Below, piece after piece: positions 45,999 to 57,522 of a stretch of 64,000 bases of DNA (the stretch's first letter is position 1; each line of letters opens with the position of its first letter). The DNA comes from Guyparkeria sp. WRN-7 (GTDB lineage: Bacteria; Pseudomonadota; Gammaproteobacteria; Halothiobacillales; Halothiobacillaceae): assembly GCF_001641825.1 (NCBI RefSeq), contig NZ_LRFH01000014.1:491950-555949 (forward strand), written 5' to 3'. Under the pieces are notes generated by a model, which was not told the origin of the DNA, searched no databases, and saw only the letters and a list, made by a program, of their open reading frames with translations. A program made the translations under genes and the position numbers.

Positions 45999-46318
45999 AT
46001 GATCCCGGGTGAATACCAGCTCATGGACGGCGAGGTCGAGCTTTGCGCTGGCCGCGAACGGATTTCACTGGAGGTCGCCAACACCGGCGACCGCCCGGTG
46101 CAGATCGGCTCTCACTACCACTTCGCCGAGGCGAACCCGGCCCTGCGATTCGATCGTGAGCAGGCGCTCGGCCACCGCCTGGATGTGGCGGCAGGCACCG
46201 CCATTCGCTTCGAGCCGGGGCAGACCCGCCGGGTCACGCTGATCCCCTTCGCCGGCGCGCGGCGCATCTACGGATTTCGCGGCGAGGTGATGGGAGCGGT
46301 CGACGCAGGGAGCGCATC

Positions 46319-46322
<4 letters not shown>
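45999..46322 (+). CDS. ureB: Urease beta subunit
   Basis: The 107-aa UreB is the beta chain. It begins MIPGEY and has the invariant [21 protein letters not shown] and the GFRGEVMG end. It overlaps ureC by four bases (ATGA). Confidence 0.97.
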
Positions 46323-48022
<1,700 letters not shown>

Positions 48023-48033
48023 GGAAGCCCCAG

Positions 48034-48534
48034 ATGTTGGAACTCGATCAGTTACTCGACCGAGACATCGCCCCGACGCCGACCGATTCGCTGACGCTCA
48101 CCTATGACGAGCGCGTCCGTGGCCGGCTGCGGGCGACCACCGACCGAGGTCGGGACGTGGGGCTGTTCCTGGAGCGCGGCGGCGTACTGCGCGACGGCGA
48201 CTGCCTGCAGGCGAGCAGCGGCGAGATCATCCGGGTGCGCGCCGCCGACGAGCCGGTGGTCACTGCCCGCGTGCCCACGGGGCTGGCACTGGCGCGCCTG
48301 TGCTACCACCTCGGCAATCGCCACGTGGCGCTCGCCATCGGTGCGGACGAGGCATCCGGTTGGGTGCGTTTTCCGCCCGATCACGTCCTCGAGGACCTGG
48401 CCGAGCGTCTCGGGGCGCGGCTGGAACGCCACGAGGCGCCGTTCGACCCCGAGCCCGGTGCCTACGGCCGCGCCGGGCACCACGGTCATCATCACCACCA
48501 CGGCCATGCGCATGACCACGTCCATGCCCACTGA
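48034..48534 (+). CDS. ureE: Urease nickel metallochaperone UreE
   Basis: UreE delivers nickel to the UreDFG complex. The 166-aa protein has the N-terminal peptide-binding and C-terminal metal-binding domains (YHLGNRHVALAIG with the key central His). It ends in a histidine-rich tail (about 149-166, [19 protein letters not shown]) that would store extra nickel. The tail's coding sequence overlaps the possible ureF starts. Confidence 0.95.
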   Translation: MLELDQLLDRDIAPTPTDSLTLTYDERVRGRLRATTDRGRDVGLFLERGGVLRDGDCLQASSGEIIRVRAADEPVVTARVPTGLALARLCYHLGNRHVALAIGADEASGWVRFPPDHVLEDLAERLGARLERHEAPFDPEPGAYGRAGHHGHHHHHGHAHDHVHAH

Positions 48535-49219
48535 CGAGCAGATGGCTGGCAGCGGCGACCTGGCGATGCTCGGTCTGCTGCAGCTGGTCAGCCCGGCGCT
48601 GCCGATCGGGGCATTTGCCTGGTCGCAGGGGCTGGAAAGCGCGCTCGAGCTCGGCTGGGTCAGCGACCGCGACGGGCTCCACGATTGGCTGGATGGTGTG
48701 CTCGAGGACGGGCTAGGCCGCGGTGATCTGCCGGTCCTGGCGCGACTGCACCGCGCCTGGGCGATCGAGGATGCGGCGGCCGTGCAGTACTGGAACGACT
48801 GGTTGCTGGCCAGCCGAGAGACGGCGGAACTCCACGAGGAGGATGTTCGTCTGGGGGCGGCGCTGTCGCGCCTGATGGGCAGTCTCGACCTGTTGCCGCC
48901 TGGCGAGTCGCTGCCCGAGGAGCCCAGCTACGTGACCATGTTCGCCATGGTGGCCCAGCGGCGCGGCGTGCCCGCGCACACGGCGATGCTCGGCTTTGCC
49001 TGGGCCTGGCTGGAGAACCAGCTGGCGGTTGCTTGCAAGGCGATGCCGTTGGGTCACACGGCCGCCCAGTCCCTGGTCGAGGCGCTGCGGCCGTCGCTCG
49101 TCGGCGTGGTGCGTCGCTCGATGCAGTACGACGACCAGGAGCTTGGGCCGGTGCTGCCGGGGCTCGCGCTCGGCAGTGCATTGCACGAGACCCAGTATTC
49201 GCGCCTGTTTAGAAGTTGA
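48524..49219 (+). CDS. ureF: Urease accessory protein UreF
   Basis: UreF is the UreG-activating helical protein of the nickel insertion complex. The protein is about 231 aa from the ATG at 48524, which overlaps the end of ureE; ATGs at 48506, 48512 and 48542 are in the same frame and none has a good Shine-Dalgarno sequence. Family motifs are [22 protein letters not shown], the [11 protein letters not shown] region and the C-terminal [11 protein letters not shown]. Confidence 0.93.
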   Translation: MPTDEQMAGSGDLAMLGLLQLVSPALPIGAFAWSQGLESALELGWVSDRDGLHDWLDGVLEDGLGRGDLPVLARLHRAWAIEDAAAVQYWNDWLLASRETAELHEEDVRLGAALSRLMGSLDLLPPGESLPEEPSYVTMFAMVAQRRGVPAHTAMLGFAWAWLENQLAVACKAMPLGHTAAQSLVEALRPSLVGVVRRSMQYDDQELGPVLPGLALGSALHETQYSRLFRS

Positions 49220-49230
49220 GGAGACCTGTG

Positions 49231-49905
49231 ATGAAACACTGCCTGAGAGTGGGCGTTGGCGGGCCGGTCGGTTCCGGCAAGACGGCGCTGCTGCGACAGC
49301 TCTGTCTCGCGCTGCGGGAGTACTACAGCCTCGCCGTGGTGACCAACGACATCTACACCAAGGAAGACGCCGACTTCCTGCTGAAGCACGATGCGCTGCC
49401 GGCCGACCGGATCGTCGGCGTGGAGACCGGCGGCTGTCCGCACACGGCGATCCGCGAGGATGCCTCGATGAACCTCGCGGCGATCGACGACCTGCAGCAG
49501 CGGCACCCCGATCTCGAGCTGATCCTGGTCGAATCCGGCGGCGACAACCTCTCCGCCACCTTCAGCCCGGAACTTTCCGACCTGACCCTGTACGTGATCG
49601 ACGTGGCCGCCGGCGACAAGATCCCGCGAAAGGGCGGCCCGGGGATCACCAAATCGGATCTCTTGATCATCAACAAGATCGACATCGCCGAGCAGGTGCA
49701 CGCCTCGCTCGAGGTGATGGACCGCGACGCGTGGCTGATGCGCGGCGAGCGTCCCTTCGAGTTCACCAACCTGCACGACGGCGTGGGTGTCGATGCCATT
49801 GTCGGTTTCATCATCGAGCGCGGCATGCTCCCGAAGCGCGGGGCGACGGTGCCCCGCATGGCGCCTCAGGACCATGTCGCCACCACCACGGAGTCCACCC
49901 CATGA
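49231..49905 (+). CDS. ureG: Urease accessory GTPase UreG
   Basis: UreG is the GTPase that powers nickel transfer to urease. From the ATG at 49231, preceded by GAGGAG, it is 224 aa. The P-loop is GGPVGSGKT (about 10-18), the CPH nickel motif lies in [14 protein letters not shown], and the GTP-specificity NKID is also present. The last bases overlap ureJ (ATGA). Confidence 0.97.
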   Translation: MKHCLRVGVGGPVGSGKTALLRQLCLALREYYSLAVVTNDIYTKEDADFLLKHDALPADRIVGVETGGCPHTAIREDASMNLAAIDDLQQRHPDLELILVESGGDNLSATFSPELSDLTLYVIDVAAGDKIPRKGGPGITKSDLLIINKIDIAEQVHASLEVMDRDAWLMRGERPFEFTNLHDGVGVDAIVGFIIERGMLPKRGATVPRMAPQDHVATTTESTP

Positions 49906-50477
49906 TTGCCAAGTCACTGACGACCCTCGCGTTGCTTGCCTGTTCCGGGCTCGCCCTGGCCCACAGCGGCCACGGCCTCCACCACGGCGGCCTGGCCAGT
50001 GGCCTGCTGCACCCGTTGCTCGGCCTCGACCACTTGCTCGCTCTGCTGGCGATCGGCTTCTGGAGCGCCTGGCAGGCCTCGTCATTGAAGCGGGGGATCG
50101 CGCCGCTCGCGATGCTCGGCCTGGTCGCCGGCACGTTGATCGGTCTCGCCGGCCTGTCGCTCACCGGCATCGAGGTCGGCATCGCGCTGTCGGTCGTGCT
50201 CGCCGGGGTGCTGATCGCCGCTCTGGCCCGGCTGCCGGCCTGGAGTGGTGGCCTGCTGGCCGGGCTGTTCATGCTCGTCCACGGGCTGGCGCACGGCACC
50301 GAGATGCATGCTGGCGTCGATGCTGCCGGTTACGTCACCGGCCTGGTGATCGCGTCGCTGGCGATGCTCCTGCTTGGTCGGGTGGCCGGCAATGCGTTCG
50401 CCCGTCGTGATCATCCGGCTGCCCGCCTGGTTGGGCTGGCCGTGGCACTGGTCGGCAGCGTGCTGGCGGTCGCCTGA
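49902..50477 (+). CDS. ureJ: HupE/UreJ-family nickel permease
   Basis: A 191-aa membrane protein of the HupE/UreJ family, thought to import nickel for urease or hydrogenase. The N-terminal signal-like helix ends ALAHSGH. The family motif [16 protein letters not shown] follows (about 37-52), and HGLAHGTEM holds further metal-binding histidines. Six or so helices. It overlaps ureG by four bases, so nickel uptake is coupled to urease maturation. Confidence 0.92.
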   Translation: MIAKSLTTLALLACSGLALAHSGHGLHHGGLASGLLHPLLGLDHLLALLAIGFWSAWQASSLKRGIAPLAMLGLVAGTLIGLAGLSLTGIEVGIALSVVLAGVLIAALARLPAWSGGLLAGLFMLVHGLAHGTEMHAGVDAAGYVTGLVIASLAMLLLGRVAGNAFARRDHPAARLVGLAVALVGSVLAVA

Positions 50478-50646
50478 CGACCGAAAGCTTGCTGAGGCGG
50501 CCCGCCGCTGTGGTAGTCTCCACCGGTCGGTACCGACACCCTGGCGCTCGTCGAGCAACGGAACCTTCGCCCCAAGCGACGGTCTACACAGGGTGTCGGC
50601 AAGTGAAGGCCTCGAACCAGCCGCCGAGAGATGGCGCGAGAGGCAC

Positions 50647-50674
50647 TTGAAAACGGGGCATTCGTCCCGACACT
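50647..50674 (+). promoter_or_regulatory. Possible promoter of ssrA
   Basis: TTGAAA (50647), 16 bases, GACACT (50669), about 12 bases before the mature tmRNA 5' end. The -10 match is modest. The rest of the 208-base gap after ureJ shows no gene. Confidence 0.4.
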
Positions 50675-50685
50675 GACAGTCAACC

Positions 50686-51047
<362 letters not shown>

Positions 51048-51060
51048 AATCCTCATCCGA

Positions 51061-51087
51061 AACCAGCCTCCGGGCTGGTTTTTTTTG
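51061..51087 (+). terminator. Rho-independent terminator of ssrA
   Basis: AACCAGCC (51061-51068) pairs with GGCTGGTT (51073-51080), followed by a run of T. Confidence 0.92.
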
Positions 51088-51205
51088 TGCCCGTTCGCCT
51101 CTGCACGCATCTCTCCTCGTCCGTCGGGTAGCGCTGTTTCCGCATTGCCGGATCGCGTGCCAATATGCTTTTAGGAACATTGCGAGCTTTCGGAGGTGGC
51201 GTTGC

Positions 51206-54178
51206 GTGGAGTGGACTGAGCGGATCGTGTCTGGCTTGGCTTGCGCCGGTCGGCGTTGGCGCCGCCCGGCAGGGCCGGTCGCGCTCTTCGGTCTGGTCTG
51301 TGTGTTGTGGCTGGCAAGCACACCGGCGCATGCCCGCGAGGTGACCGTTGGCCTCTACGACAACGATCCGAAGGTCTTTCGTGACGAGTCGGGCGAGCCC
51401 GCCGGTCTGTTCGTCGATATGATCCGTGAGATCGCCGAGCGAGAGGGCTGGGAGCTCGCGTTCGAGGACTGCCAGTGGGCTGCCTGTCTCGATCGTACCG
51501 CGACCGGCGAGATCGATCTGATGCCGGATGTGGCAATCAGCGAGCAACGGCGGGACCGTTTTGCGTTTCACCAGGTTCCCGTGCTGCACAGCTGGTCGCG
51601 TGTCTATCGCAGCCCGGGGCTCGAAATCGATTCGATGCTCGACCTGGATGGCCGGCGGATTGCCGTGCTGGAAGGCTCGATCCAGCAGGAGCGACTCAAG
51701 GGCCTGCTGGATGAATTCGGTATCACCTACGAGTTCGTTCCAGTAGCCGACTTCCGCTCGGCATTCGCCGCCGTGTCCGAGGGCAAGGCCGGTGTGGCGG
51801 TGGTCAATCACCTGTTCGGTGGCCGCTATGCGGGAAGCTTCGGGCTCGAGCGCAGCTCGGTGGTGATGGAGCCTTCGCGGCTGTTCTTCGCCACCGCCAA
51901 GGGGCGCAATCCGCAACTGCTCGCCGCCATCGATGCGCATCTTTCCCGCTGGCAGGCCGACAGCCAGTCGGTCTATTTTGACATCCTAGTTCGCTGGACC
52001 GGCGAGCCGGTGAGGCAGGTGGTGCCGGGCTGGGTCTGGTGGGTCGGTAAGCTGATTCTCGTCCTGCTGGTGCTCAGCCTCGGCGTGGCCTTCTGGCTGC
52101 GTCGAGCGGTCGCCCAGCGCACTCGGCACCTCTTGCAGGCCCGAGGTGAGCTCGAAACCGCCTACCAGGTGATCGAGGCCAGCCCCTCGGTACTGTTTCG
52201 CTGGCGCCTTTCGCCGGGTTGGCCGGTCGAATACGTCTCGGGCAACGTGCGTCGCTGGGGTTACGAGCCGGAATTCTTTACCAGCGGCGAGCACTGCTTT
52301 GCCGATATCGTTCACTCCGACGATCTCGAACGTGTCGGTGCCGAGGTCGAGGCCCACCTGAAAGCGGGCGAGACCGCCTACCGTCAGGAATACCGCATCC
52401 TGCACGCCGACGGCGGTGTGGGCTGGGTGGGTGACCTGACCCATGTGTTCCGGGACCAGCAGGGGCGTGTCGAGCGCATCGAGGGCGTGGTTACCGACAT
52501 CACCGAGCAGCGCGAGAGCGAACGACGCCAGCGCGAGGCGGCCGCCATCCTCGACAATACCCTGGAAGGGGTGATCGTCACCGACGACAACGGCCGGATC
52601 CTGATGGTGAACCGCGCGTTCCAGTCCCTGACCGGCTACACCGAGCACGAGGTGCTGGGGCGGCCCGTGTCCTTCCTCGATGCCGAGGACAGGGGCACGC
52701 CCTGGACGGAGATTCGCGAGCAGCTGGCGACCAGCGGCCACTGGCAGGGCGAGATCACGAGCCGGCGCAAGAACGGCGAGGTCTTCCCGGAGCTGCGGGC
52801 AATCAGCCTGGTGGCCGGCCCGGTCGGCGAGGACGATCGAATCGTGCACCTGTTCACCGACATGTCCCGGCTGCGGGCCACCGAAGAGCGACTCGACTTC
52901 CTCGCCGGCCACGATGCACTGACCGGATTGCCCAACCGGGCCCTGTTGTTGTCTCGCCTGAGTGAGCGGGTTGGCGTGCCGTCGGGCCCCACCATCGGCG
53001 TGCTGATGATCGATATCGATCGTTTCCGTGACGTCAACGACAGTTACGGCCACCATGTCGGCGATACCCTGCTGCGCCAGGCGGCACAGCGGCTGGAAGA
53101 GTTGCTGTCGGGGCAGTGTCTGGCCCGTCTCGGCGGCGACGAGTTCGCGGTGCTGATCGAGGAGCCGGCCGGGCGCGAGTCGCTCGGCCGGTGCGCCGAG
53201 GAGGTCGTCGAACTGTTGAGTCGGCCCTGGCAGCTCGATAACGGCACCGAGGTGCGACTCGGTGCCAGCGTCGGGATCACCATCTACCCGGATTTCGGTC
53301 GCAGCCCGGATGTGCTGCTGCAGCAGGCCGATGCCGCACTCTACCGCGCCAAGGCCGAGGGTCGAGGTGTCCATCGCTTCTTCGACGAGAGCCTTACTGC
53401 CGGTGCCCGCCAGCGGGTCGAGATGGAAACGCGGTTGCGCCATGCGATCGATGGCGGCGATCTCGAACTGCACTACCAGCCCCAGGTCGATATCGGTAGC
53501 GGGCGTATCGTTGGTGCCGAGTCGTTGGTGCGATGGCGTGACGGCGACCGAGGCCTGGTGCCGCCGGATGCCTTCATTCCCATCGCCGAGCAGACCGGCA
53601 TGATCGGCGCGCTCGGCGAATGGGTGCTGCGCGAGGCTTGCCGGCAGGGGCGCGCCTGGCTGGATGCGGGGCTGCGCCTGCCACGCCTGTCGGTCAATCT
53701 GTGCCCGCGCCAGTTGCATGCCGAAGGCCTGGTCGAGCGTATCGCAGCCATCCTCGCGGAGACCGGCTACCCCGCCGAACGCCTCGAGCTCGAACTGACC
53801 GAGACGGCGCTGATGCACCAGCAGGATCGGTCCATATCGGTGCTGCGGTCGCTGCGGCGTCTCGGGGTGCACCTGGCGATCGACGACTTCGGTACCGGTT
53901 ATTCGTCGCTGGCGTACCTGCGGCAGTTCCCCATCGACGTGCTCAAGATCGACAAGCGGTTCGTCGACGACCTGGCAACGAACAACGACGACCGCGAGAT
54001 CGCGACCGCCATCCTCGCCCTGGGGCAGGCCCTGCGCTTGTCGGTGATCGCCGAAGGCGTGGAGACCGCCGAGCAGCTCGCCTTCCTCGAATCCAACGGC
54101 TGTGACAGCTATCAGGGCTACTACTTCAGCCCGCCGGTACCTGCCCCGGCCTTTGCGCGCCTGTTCGGCGAGCAATAG
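51206..54178 (+). CDS. Periplasmic-sensor PAS-GGDEF-EAL c-di-GMP enzyme
   Basis: A 990-aa membrane signalling protein. It starts at a GTG behind GGAGG. A signal-like helix at about 24-43 is followed by a periplasmic SBP_bac_3 solute-binding domain (about 45-265), a membrane helix (about 275-297), two PAS domains (about 315-560), a GGDEF domain (motif GGDEF at 643-647) and an EAL domain (E772 in the ESL variant, plus DDFGTGYSSL and KIDKRFVDDL). No RxxD inhibitory site is seen just before GGDEF. Both catalytic motifs look usable, so it may make and break c-di-GMP in response to a small periplasmic ligand. The ligand is unknown. Confidence 0.92.
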   Translation: MEWTERIVSGLACAGRRWRRPAGPVALFGLVCVLWLASTPAHAREVTVGLYDNDPKVFRDESGEPAGLFVDMIREIAEREGWELAFEDCQWAACLDRTATGEIDLMPDVAISEQRRDRFAFHQVPVLHSWSRVYRSPGLEIDSMLDLDGRRIAVLEGSIQQERLKGLLDEFGITYEFVPVADFRSAFAAVSEGKAGVAVVNHLFGGRYAGSFGLERSSVVMEPSRLFFATAKGRNPQLLAAIDAHLSRWQADSQSVYFDILVRWTGEPVRQVVPGWVWWVGKLILVLLVLSLGVAFWLRRAVAQRTRHLLQARGELETAYQVIEASPSVLFRWRLSPGWPVEYVSGNVRRWGYEPEFFTSGEHCFADIVHSDDLERVGAEVEAHLKAGETAYRQEYRILHADGGVGWVGDLTHVFRDQQGRVERIEGVVTDITEQRESERRQREAAAILDNTLEGVIVTDDNGRILMVNRAFQSLTGYTEHEVLGRPVSFLDAEDRGTPWTEIREQLATSGHWQGEITSRRKNGEVFPELRAISLVAGPVGEDDRIVHLFTDMSRLRATEERLDFLAGHDALTGLPNRALLLSRLSERVGVPSGPTIGVLMIDIDRFRDVNDSYGHHVGDTLLRQAAQRLEELLSGQCLARLGGDEFAVLIEEPAGRESLGRCAEEVVELLSRPWQLDNGTEVRLGASVGITIYPDFGRSPDVLLQQADAALYRAKAEGRGVHRFFDESLTAGARQRVEMETRLRHAIDGGDLELHYQPQVDIGSGRIVGAESLVRWRDGDRGLVPPDAFIPIAEQTGMIGALGEWVLREACRQGRAWLDAGLRLPRLSVNLCPRQLHAEGLVERIAAILAETGYPAERLELELTETALMHQQDRSISVLRSLRRLGVHLAIDDFGTGYSSLAYLRQFPIDVLKIDKRFVDDLATNNDDREIATAILALGQALRLSVIAEGVETAEQLAFLESNGCDSYQGYYFSPPVPAPAFARLFGEQ

Positions 54179-54275
54179 ATCGCTCGCTTACCGGCGGAGG
54201 GACGGGGGCCGCGCTGCTACGCTCTGCCTCAGGGCCGGGTCCAGCGGCGCGATTCACGCAAGGTAAGGAGCGAGC

Positions 54276-55580
54276 ATGACGAGCAACGGCGGACTGTTGA
54301 AGGATGCACTGACGAATCTCAAGCCCCTGATGGACGACGAGCGTATCTCCGAGGATGCGCGTCGGCGGCTGTCGCAGCCGAATCGCGTCGTCGAGGTCGA
54401 AATCCCGTTGCGCATGGATGACGGTTCGCTGCGGGTATTCACCGGCTGGCGGTCGCTCTACGACAACACCCGCGGCCCGGGCAAGGGCGGTATCCGCTTT
54501 CACCCCAGCGTTACCGGTGACGAGGTGGCTGCCCTGAGCTTCTGGATGGCGGTGAAGTGTGCCGTGGTCGACCTGCCTTTCGGCGGGGCGAAGGGCGGGA
54601 TCTGCGTGGATCCCAAGCAGTTGACGCGCCTCGAGCTCGAACGGCTGTCGCGCGGATATATCCGGGCACTGATCGACGTGCTGGGTCCGGATCGGGACAT
54701 CCCGGCACCCGATGTGAATACCAACGAGACCATCATGGGCTGGATGGCCGACGAGTACCGTCAGGCTGCCGGCCGCCACCAGCGCGGCATGATTACCGGC
54801 AAGCCACCGGGGCACGGCGGGTCGCTCGGCCGGACGGCCGCCACCGGCCGCGGGGCGCTGCAGGTCCTGAATATCTGGGAGCGTCGTCACGGTCGCGGTG
54901 ACCAGCGCCCGCGCGTCGCGGTCCAGGGCTTCGGCAATGCTGGCTTTCACTTCGCCCGCCTGGCTCATGATGCCGGGTACCACGTGGTGGCCATCGCTGA
55001 TTCGCGCGGCGCCATCTACCGCGAGGCCGGGCTCGACCCGCTTGCCATCTGGGAGCGCAAGCGCGAGTCGATGGAGCTTTCCGGCGGGGTGTACTGCGAG
55101 GATTCGGTCTGCGCCGAGGTGGAGGTCGACAAGCTGACCAACGAGGAACTGCTGGCGCTGGATGTCGACGTGCTGGTGCTGGCGGCACTGGAAAATGCGA
55201 TCACCGAAAAGAACGTCGATGCCATCCGGGCGCCGACCATCCTCGAGATCGCCAACGGGCCGATCAACCACGCCGCCGACCGCAAGCTCTCGGCCAAGGG
55301 CATCGACATCATTCCCGACGTGCTCGCGAACAGCGGCGGGGTCATCGTCAGTCACCTCGAATGGGTGCAGAACCGCATGGGCGACTACTGGCGTGAGGAC
55401 GAGATCGAGCGCCGGCTGGCCGAGCGGCTGGGCGAGCAGGCCGATTACGTCTTCGAGCGGGCGGTGGCGGAAACCGAGTCGTTGCGCTCGGCCGCCTATC
55501 GCCAGGGCATTGAGCGCATCGCCATGGCCATGGACGGGCTGGGCACCGAGCGCTACTTCTGTGGCGACACCGGCCCCTGA
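54276..55580 (+). CDS. Glu/Leu/Phe/Val dehydrogenase (glutamate dehydrogenase)
   Basis: A 434-aa amino-acid dehydrogenase, most like glutamate dehydrogenase, which links ammonia with 2-oxoglutarate. AAGGAG precedes the ATG. The substrate-binding GGIRFHPSV region, the catalytic K106 in PFGGAKGG, DIPAPDVNT and the Rossmann motif VQGFGNAG are in order, with NSGGVIVSHLEWVQN near the C-terminus. It lies about 4 kb past the urease operon but is not cotranscribed with it. Cofactor choice is not evident. It is convergent with the OM barrel gene, 7 bases apart, with no terminator seen. Confidence 0.92.
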   Translation: MTSNGGLLKDALTNLKPLMDDERISEDARRRLSQPNRVVEVEIPLRMDDGSLRVFTGWRSLYDNTRGPGKGGIRFHPSVTGDEVAALSFWMAVKCAVVDLPFGGAKGGICVDPKQLTRLELERLSRGYIRALIDVLGPDRDIPAPDVNTNETIMGWMADEYRQAAGRHQRGMITGKPPGHGGSLGRTAATGRGALQVLNIWERRHGRGDQRPRVAVQGFGNAGFHFARLAHDAGYHVVAIADSRGAIYREAGLDPLAIWERKRESMELSGGVYCEDSVCAEVEVDKLTNEELLALDVDVLVLAALENAITEKNVDAIRAPTILEIANGPINHAADRKLSAKGIDIIPDVLANSGGVIVSHLEWVQNRMGDYWREDEIERRLAERLGEQADYVFERAVAETESLRSAAYRQGIERIAMAMDGLGTERYFCGDTGP

Positions 55581-55587
55581 TCCGGGT

Positions 55588-56823
55588 TCAGAAGTAGCGG
55601 CGCCAGCGGACCGTCAGGCTGGCGGGGATATGGCCGAACTCGGAACGGATCGCGGCGTCGGCGTCCAGCCCGTCGCCCGAGGCGACCAGCAGCGAAACCA
55701 GCAGGTCGGATTCGTTGCTGAGCGACCAGGCGAGATTCAGCTGGTGCAGTAACGAGGGCTGTCGGGCACCGTCATCGTCCGGTAGCGGGCTGGCCAGCAA
55801 CGTATAGCTGCCTCGCAGTAGCGGCGTGAGGTCCCTTTCCGCGCCCAATCCGAGCACCCGCCGACCGAGCTGGGGTATCAGGCCGCTGGCGAAGCGTCTT
55901 GATGTGCTCGTCGCCGCCAGACTGTCGGTGCGCCCCGCCCCGGCGCCGTTGTCGTACCACTCGGCGATCAGGAGGGTGCCGCCATCGAGCTGGTAGTCGA
56001 CACCGGCGATCCAGAACCGGTAGTCGTCGCCCCCCTCGTTCGGGCCGTGGTGCGCCGCTTCCAGGCGCCAGCCCATTCCCTCGATTTCCCCTTCTAGACT
56101 GGCGCCGAACACCGTTTCTTCCCGGACCCGCCCGGCCAGCAGGGCGAGCGCCATGCTGGTGCCCACCTGTCGTCGGTAGTGCATTGCAACGCTGTCGTCG
56201 GCCGAGTTATCTCGCGGCGAGAGTACGTAGGCGAGGGTGAACGAGGAAAGCGGGCCGGGATACCAGTCGAGCACGGCGGCATCGATGCCGGGCTTGAAGT
56301 CGGTATCGAGATCCGTGGGAGCGAAGGCGCCGAAAACATTCAGCGGCTGCCAGAATCGCCCGGCACCCCAGTCGATCGGCTGGCGACCCACCGACAGTGC
56401 CAAGTCGTCGTATCGCCAGCGGTAGACGGCGCGATCGAGTGCGTAGCCGACCCGGGTGGCATTCGTGGCGCCACCCCGGTCGATCCAGTCCTGCTCGATC
56501 GGCTGATAGCGGAACCGATCCGCCGGCCCGGTTGCCTCGACCGGCAGTCCGTCGGTATGCAGGCGCCGGGCCTTGGCGTGCAGCGACCAGTCGCCGAGCT
56601 CGGTGACGTCATCGAGCATCAGTCGCAGGCTCTGCTGGTCGGCACTGGGCCAACTCTCGTCGCCAGCCAGGTCGTTGCTGTCCGGGTGGGCGAGCGTGCC
56701 AAACAGGGCGGTGCGCGCCGTGAGATCAGCCGCTCCCGCCGGCGACAAGGCCAGCGCGAGGGCAAGCCCCGCGGCAGCGTTAGGCCAGGTCGGCCGGATG
56801 CTCGGTCTCGATGCGCTCATCAC
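55588..56823 (-). CDS. Outer-membrane beta-barrel protein of an export cluster
   Basis: A 411-aa protein with a signal peptide ending near SPAGAADL (about residue 31) and many alternating amphipathic strands. It finishes in RWRRYF, the aromatic C-terminus of outer-membrane barrels. No family could be named with confidence. Its start overlaps the end of the ABC ATPase gene by 44 bases, so it belongs to the minus-strand cluster of a LolA-like carrier, two FtsX-type permeases and an ATPase. The combination suggests it receives or exposes the exported substrate at the outer membrane. Confidence 0.7.
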   Translation of the reverse strand: MMSASRPSIRPTWPNAAAGLALALALSPAGAADLTARTALFGTLAHPDSNDLAGDESWPSADQQSLRLMLDDVTELGDWSLHAKARRLHTDGLPVEATGPADRFRYQPIEQDWIDRGGATNATRVGYALDRAVYRWRYDDLALSVGRQPIDWGAGRFWQPLNVFGAFAPTDLDTDFKPGIDAAVLDWYPGPLSSFTLAYVLSPRDNSADDSVAMHYRRQVGTSMALALLAGRVREETVFGASLEGEIEGMGWRLEAAHHGPNEGGDDYRFWIAGVDYQLDGGTLLIAEWYDNGAGAGRTDSLAATSTSRRFASGLIPQLGRRVLGLGAERDLTPLLRGSYTLLASPLPDDDGARQPSLLHQLNLAWSLSNESDLLVSLLVASGDGLDADAAIRSEFGHIPASLTVRWRRYF

Positions 56824-57490
56824 TGACGATGCGTCCGTCTCGCAGCTTGATGATCCGTTCGGCGCGCTCCATTACCCGCACGTCGTGGGTGGAGAACAGG
56901 AAGGTGGTGCCCTCCTCGTGGGAGAGGCGGTGCATGATGTCGAGCAGGGCGGTGGCGTTTTCCGAGTCGAGGTTTGCCGTCGGCTCGTCGGCGAGCACCA
57001 GCCGCGGGCCGGCGGCCAGTGCGCGTGCCACGGCGACCCGCTGCTGCTGTCCGCCGCTCAGGGCCGAGGGGCGACGGTGCATGATCTCCTTGAGTCCCAC
57101 CAGTTCCAGGTAGTGCTGGGCCCGCTCACGGCGTTCGCCGGCCGGGCGACCCTGCAGCACCATCACCAGCTCCACGTTCTCCAGCGCGCTCAATACCGGC
57201 ACCAGGTTGTAGGCCTGGAAGACGAAGCCGAGCTCGAACAGGCGGAAGTCGGACAGTCGCGCCTCGGGCAGGGCGGTCATCTCGGTGCCCCGCAGCCACA
57301 CCCGGCCCTCGCTGGGCGCATCCAGGCCGCCGATCACGTTGAGCAGGGTGGTCTTGCCCGACCCCGACGGCCCGACCAGCGCGGCGAACTCGCCCGCTTC
57401 GACGGCGAGATCGATGTCGGCCAGTGCGTGCACCGTGGTCTCGCCCTGTCGGTAGCGCTTGGCAATGCCCTCGAGTTTGAGCAGCGACAT
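56780..57490 (-). CDS. LolD-like ABC transporter ATPase
   Basis: A MacB/LolD-type ATPase of 236 aa from the ATG at 57490 (an ATG 15 bases upstream is in frame). Walker A GPSGSGKTT lies at about 40-48, the signature LSGGQQQRVAVARAL follows, and Walker B is LVLADEPTANLD. FVFQAYNLVPVLSALENVEL is typical of the subfamily that drives FtsX-like permeases. It follows a permease gene by 32 bases. Confidence 0.93.
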   Translation of the reverse strand: MSLLKLEGIAKRYRQGETTVHALADIDLAVEAGEFAALVGPSGSGKTTLLNVIGGLDAPSEGRVWLRGTEMTALPEARLSDFRLFELGFVFQAYNLVPVLSALENVELVMVLQGRPAGERRERAQHYLELVGLKEIMHRRPSALSGGQQQRVAVARALAAGPRLVLADEPTANLDSENATALLDIMHRLSHEEGTTFLFSTHDVRVMERAERIIKLRDGRIVSDERIETEHPADLA

Positions 57491-57522
57491 GACTCGATTC
57501 TCCATTTGCTAATAGGTGCCCA

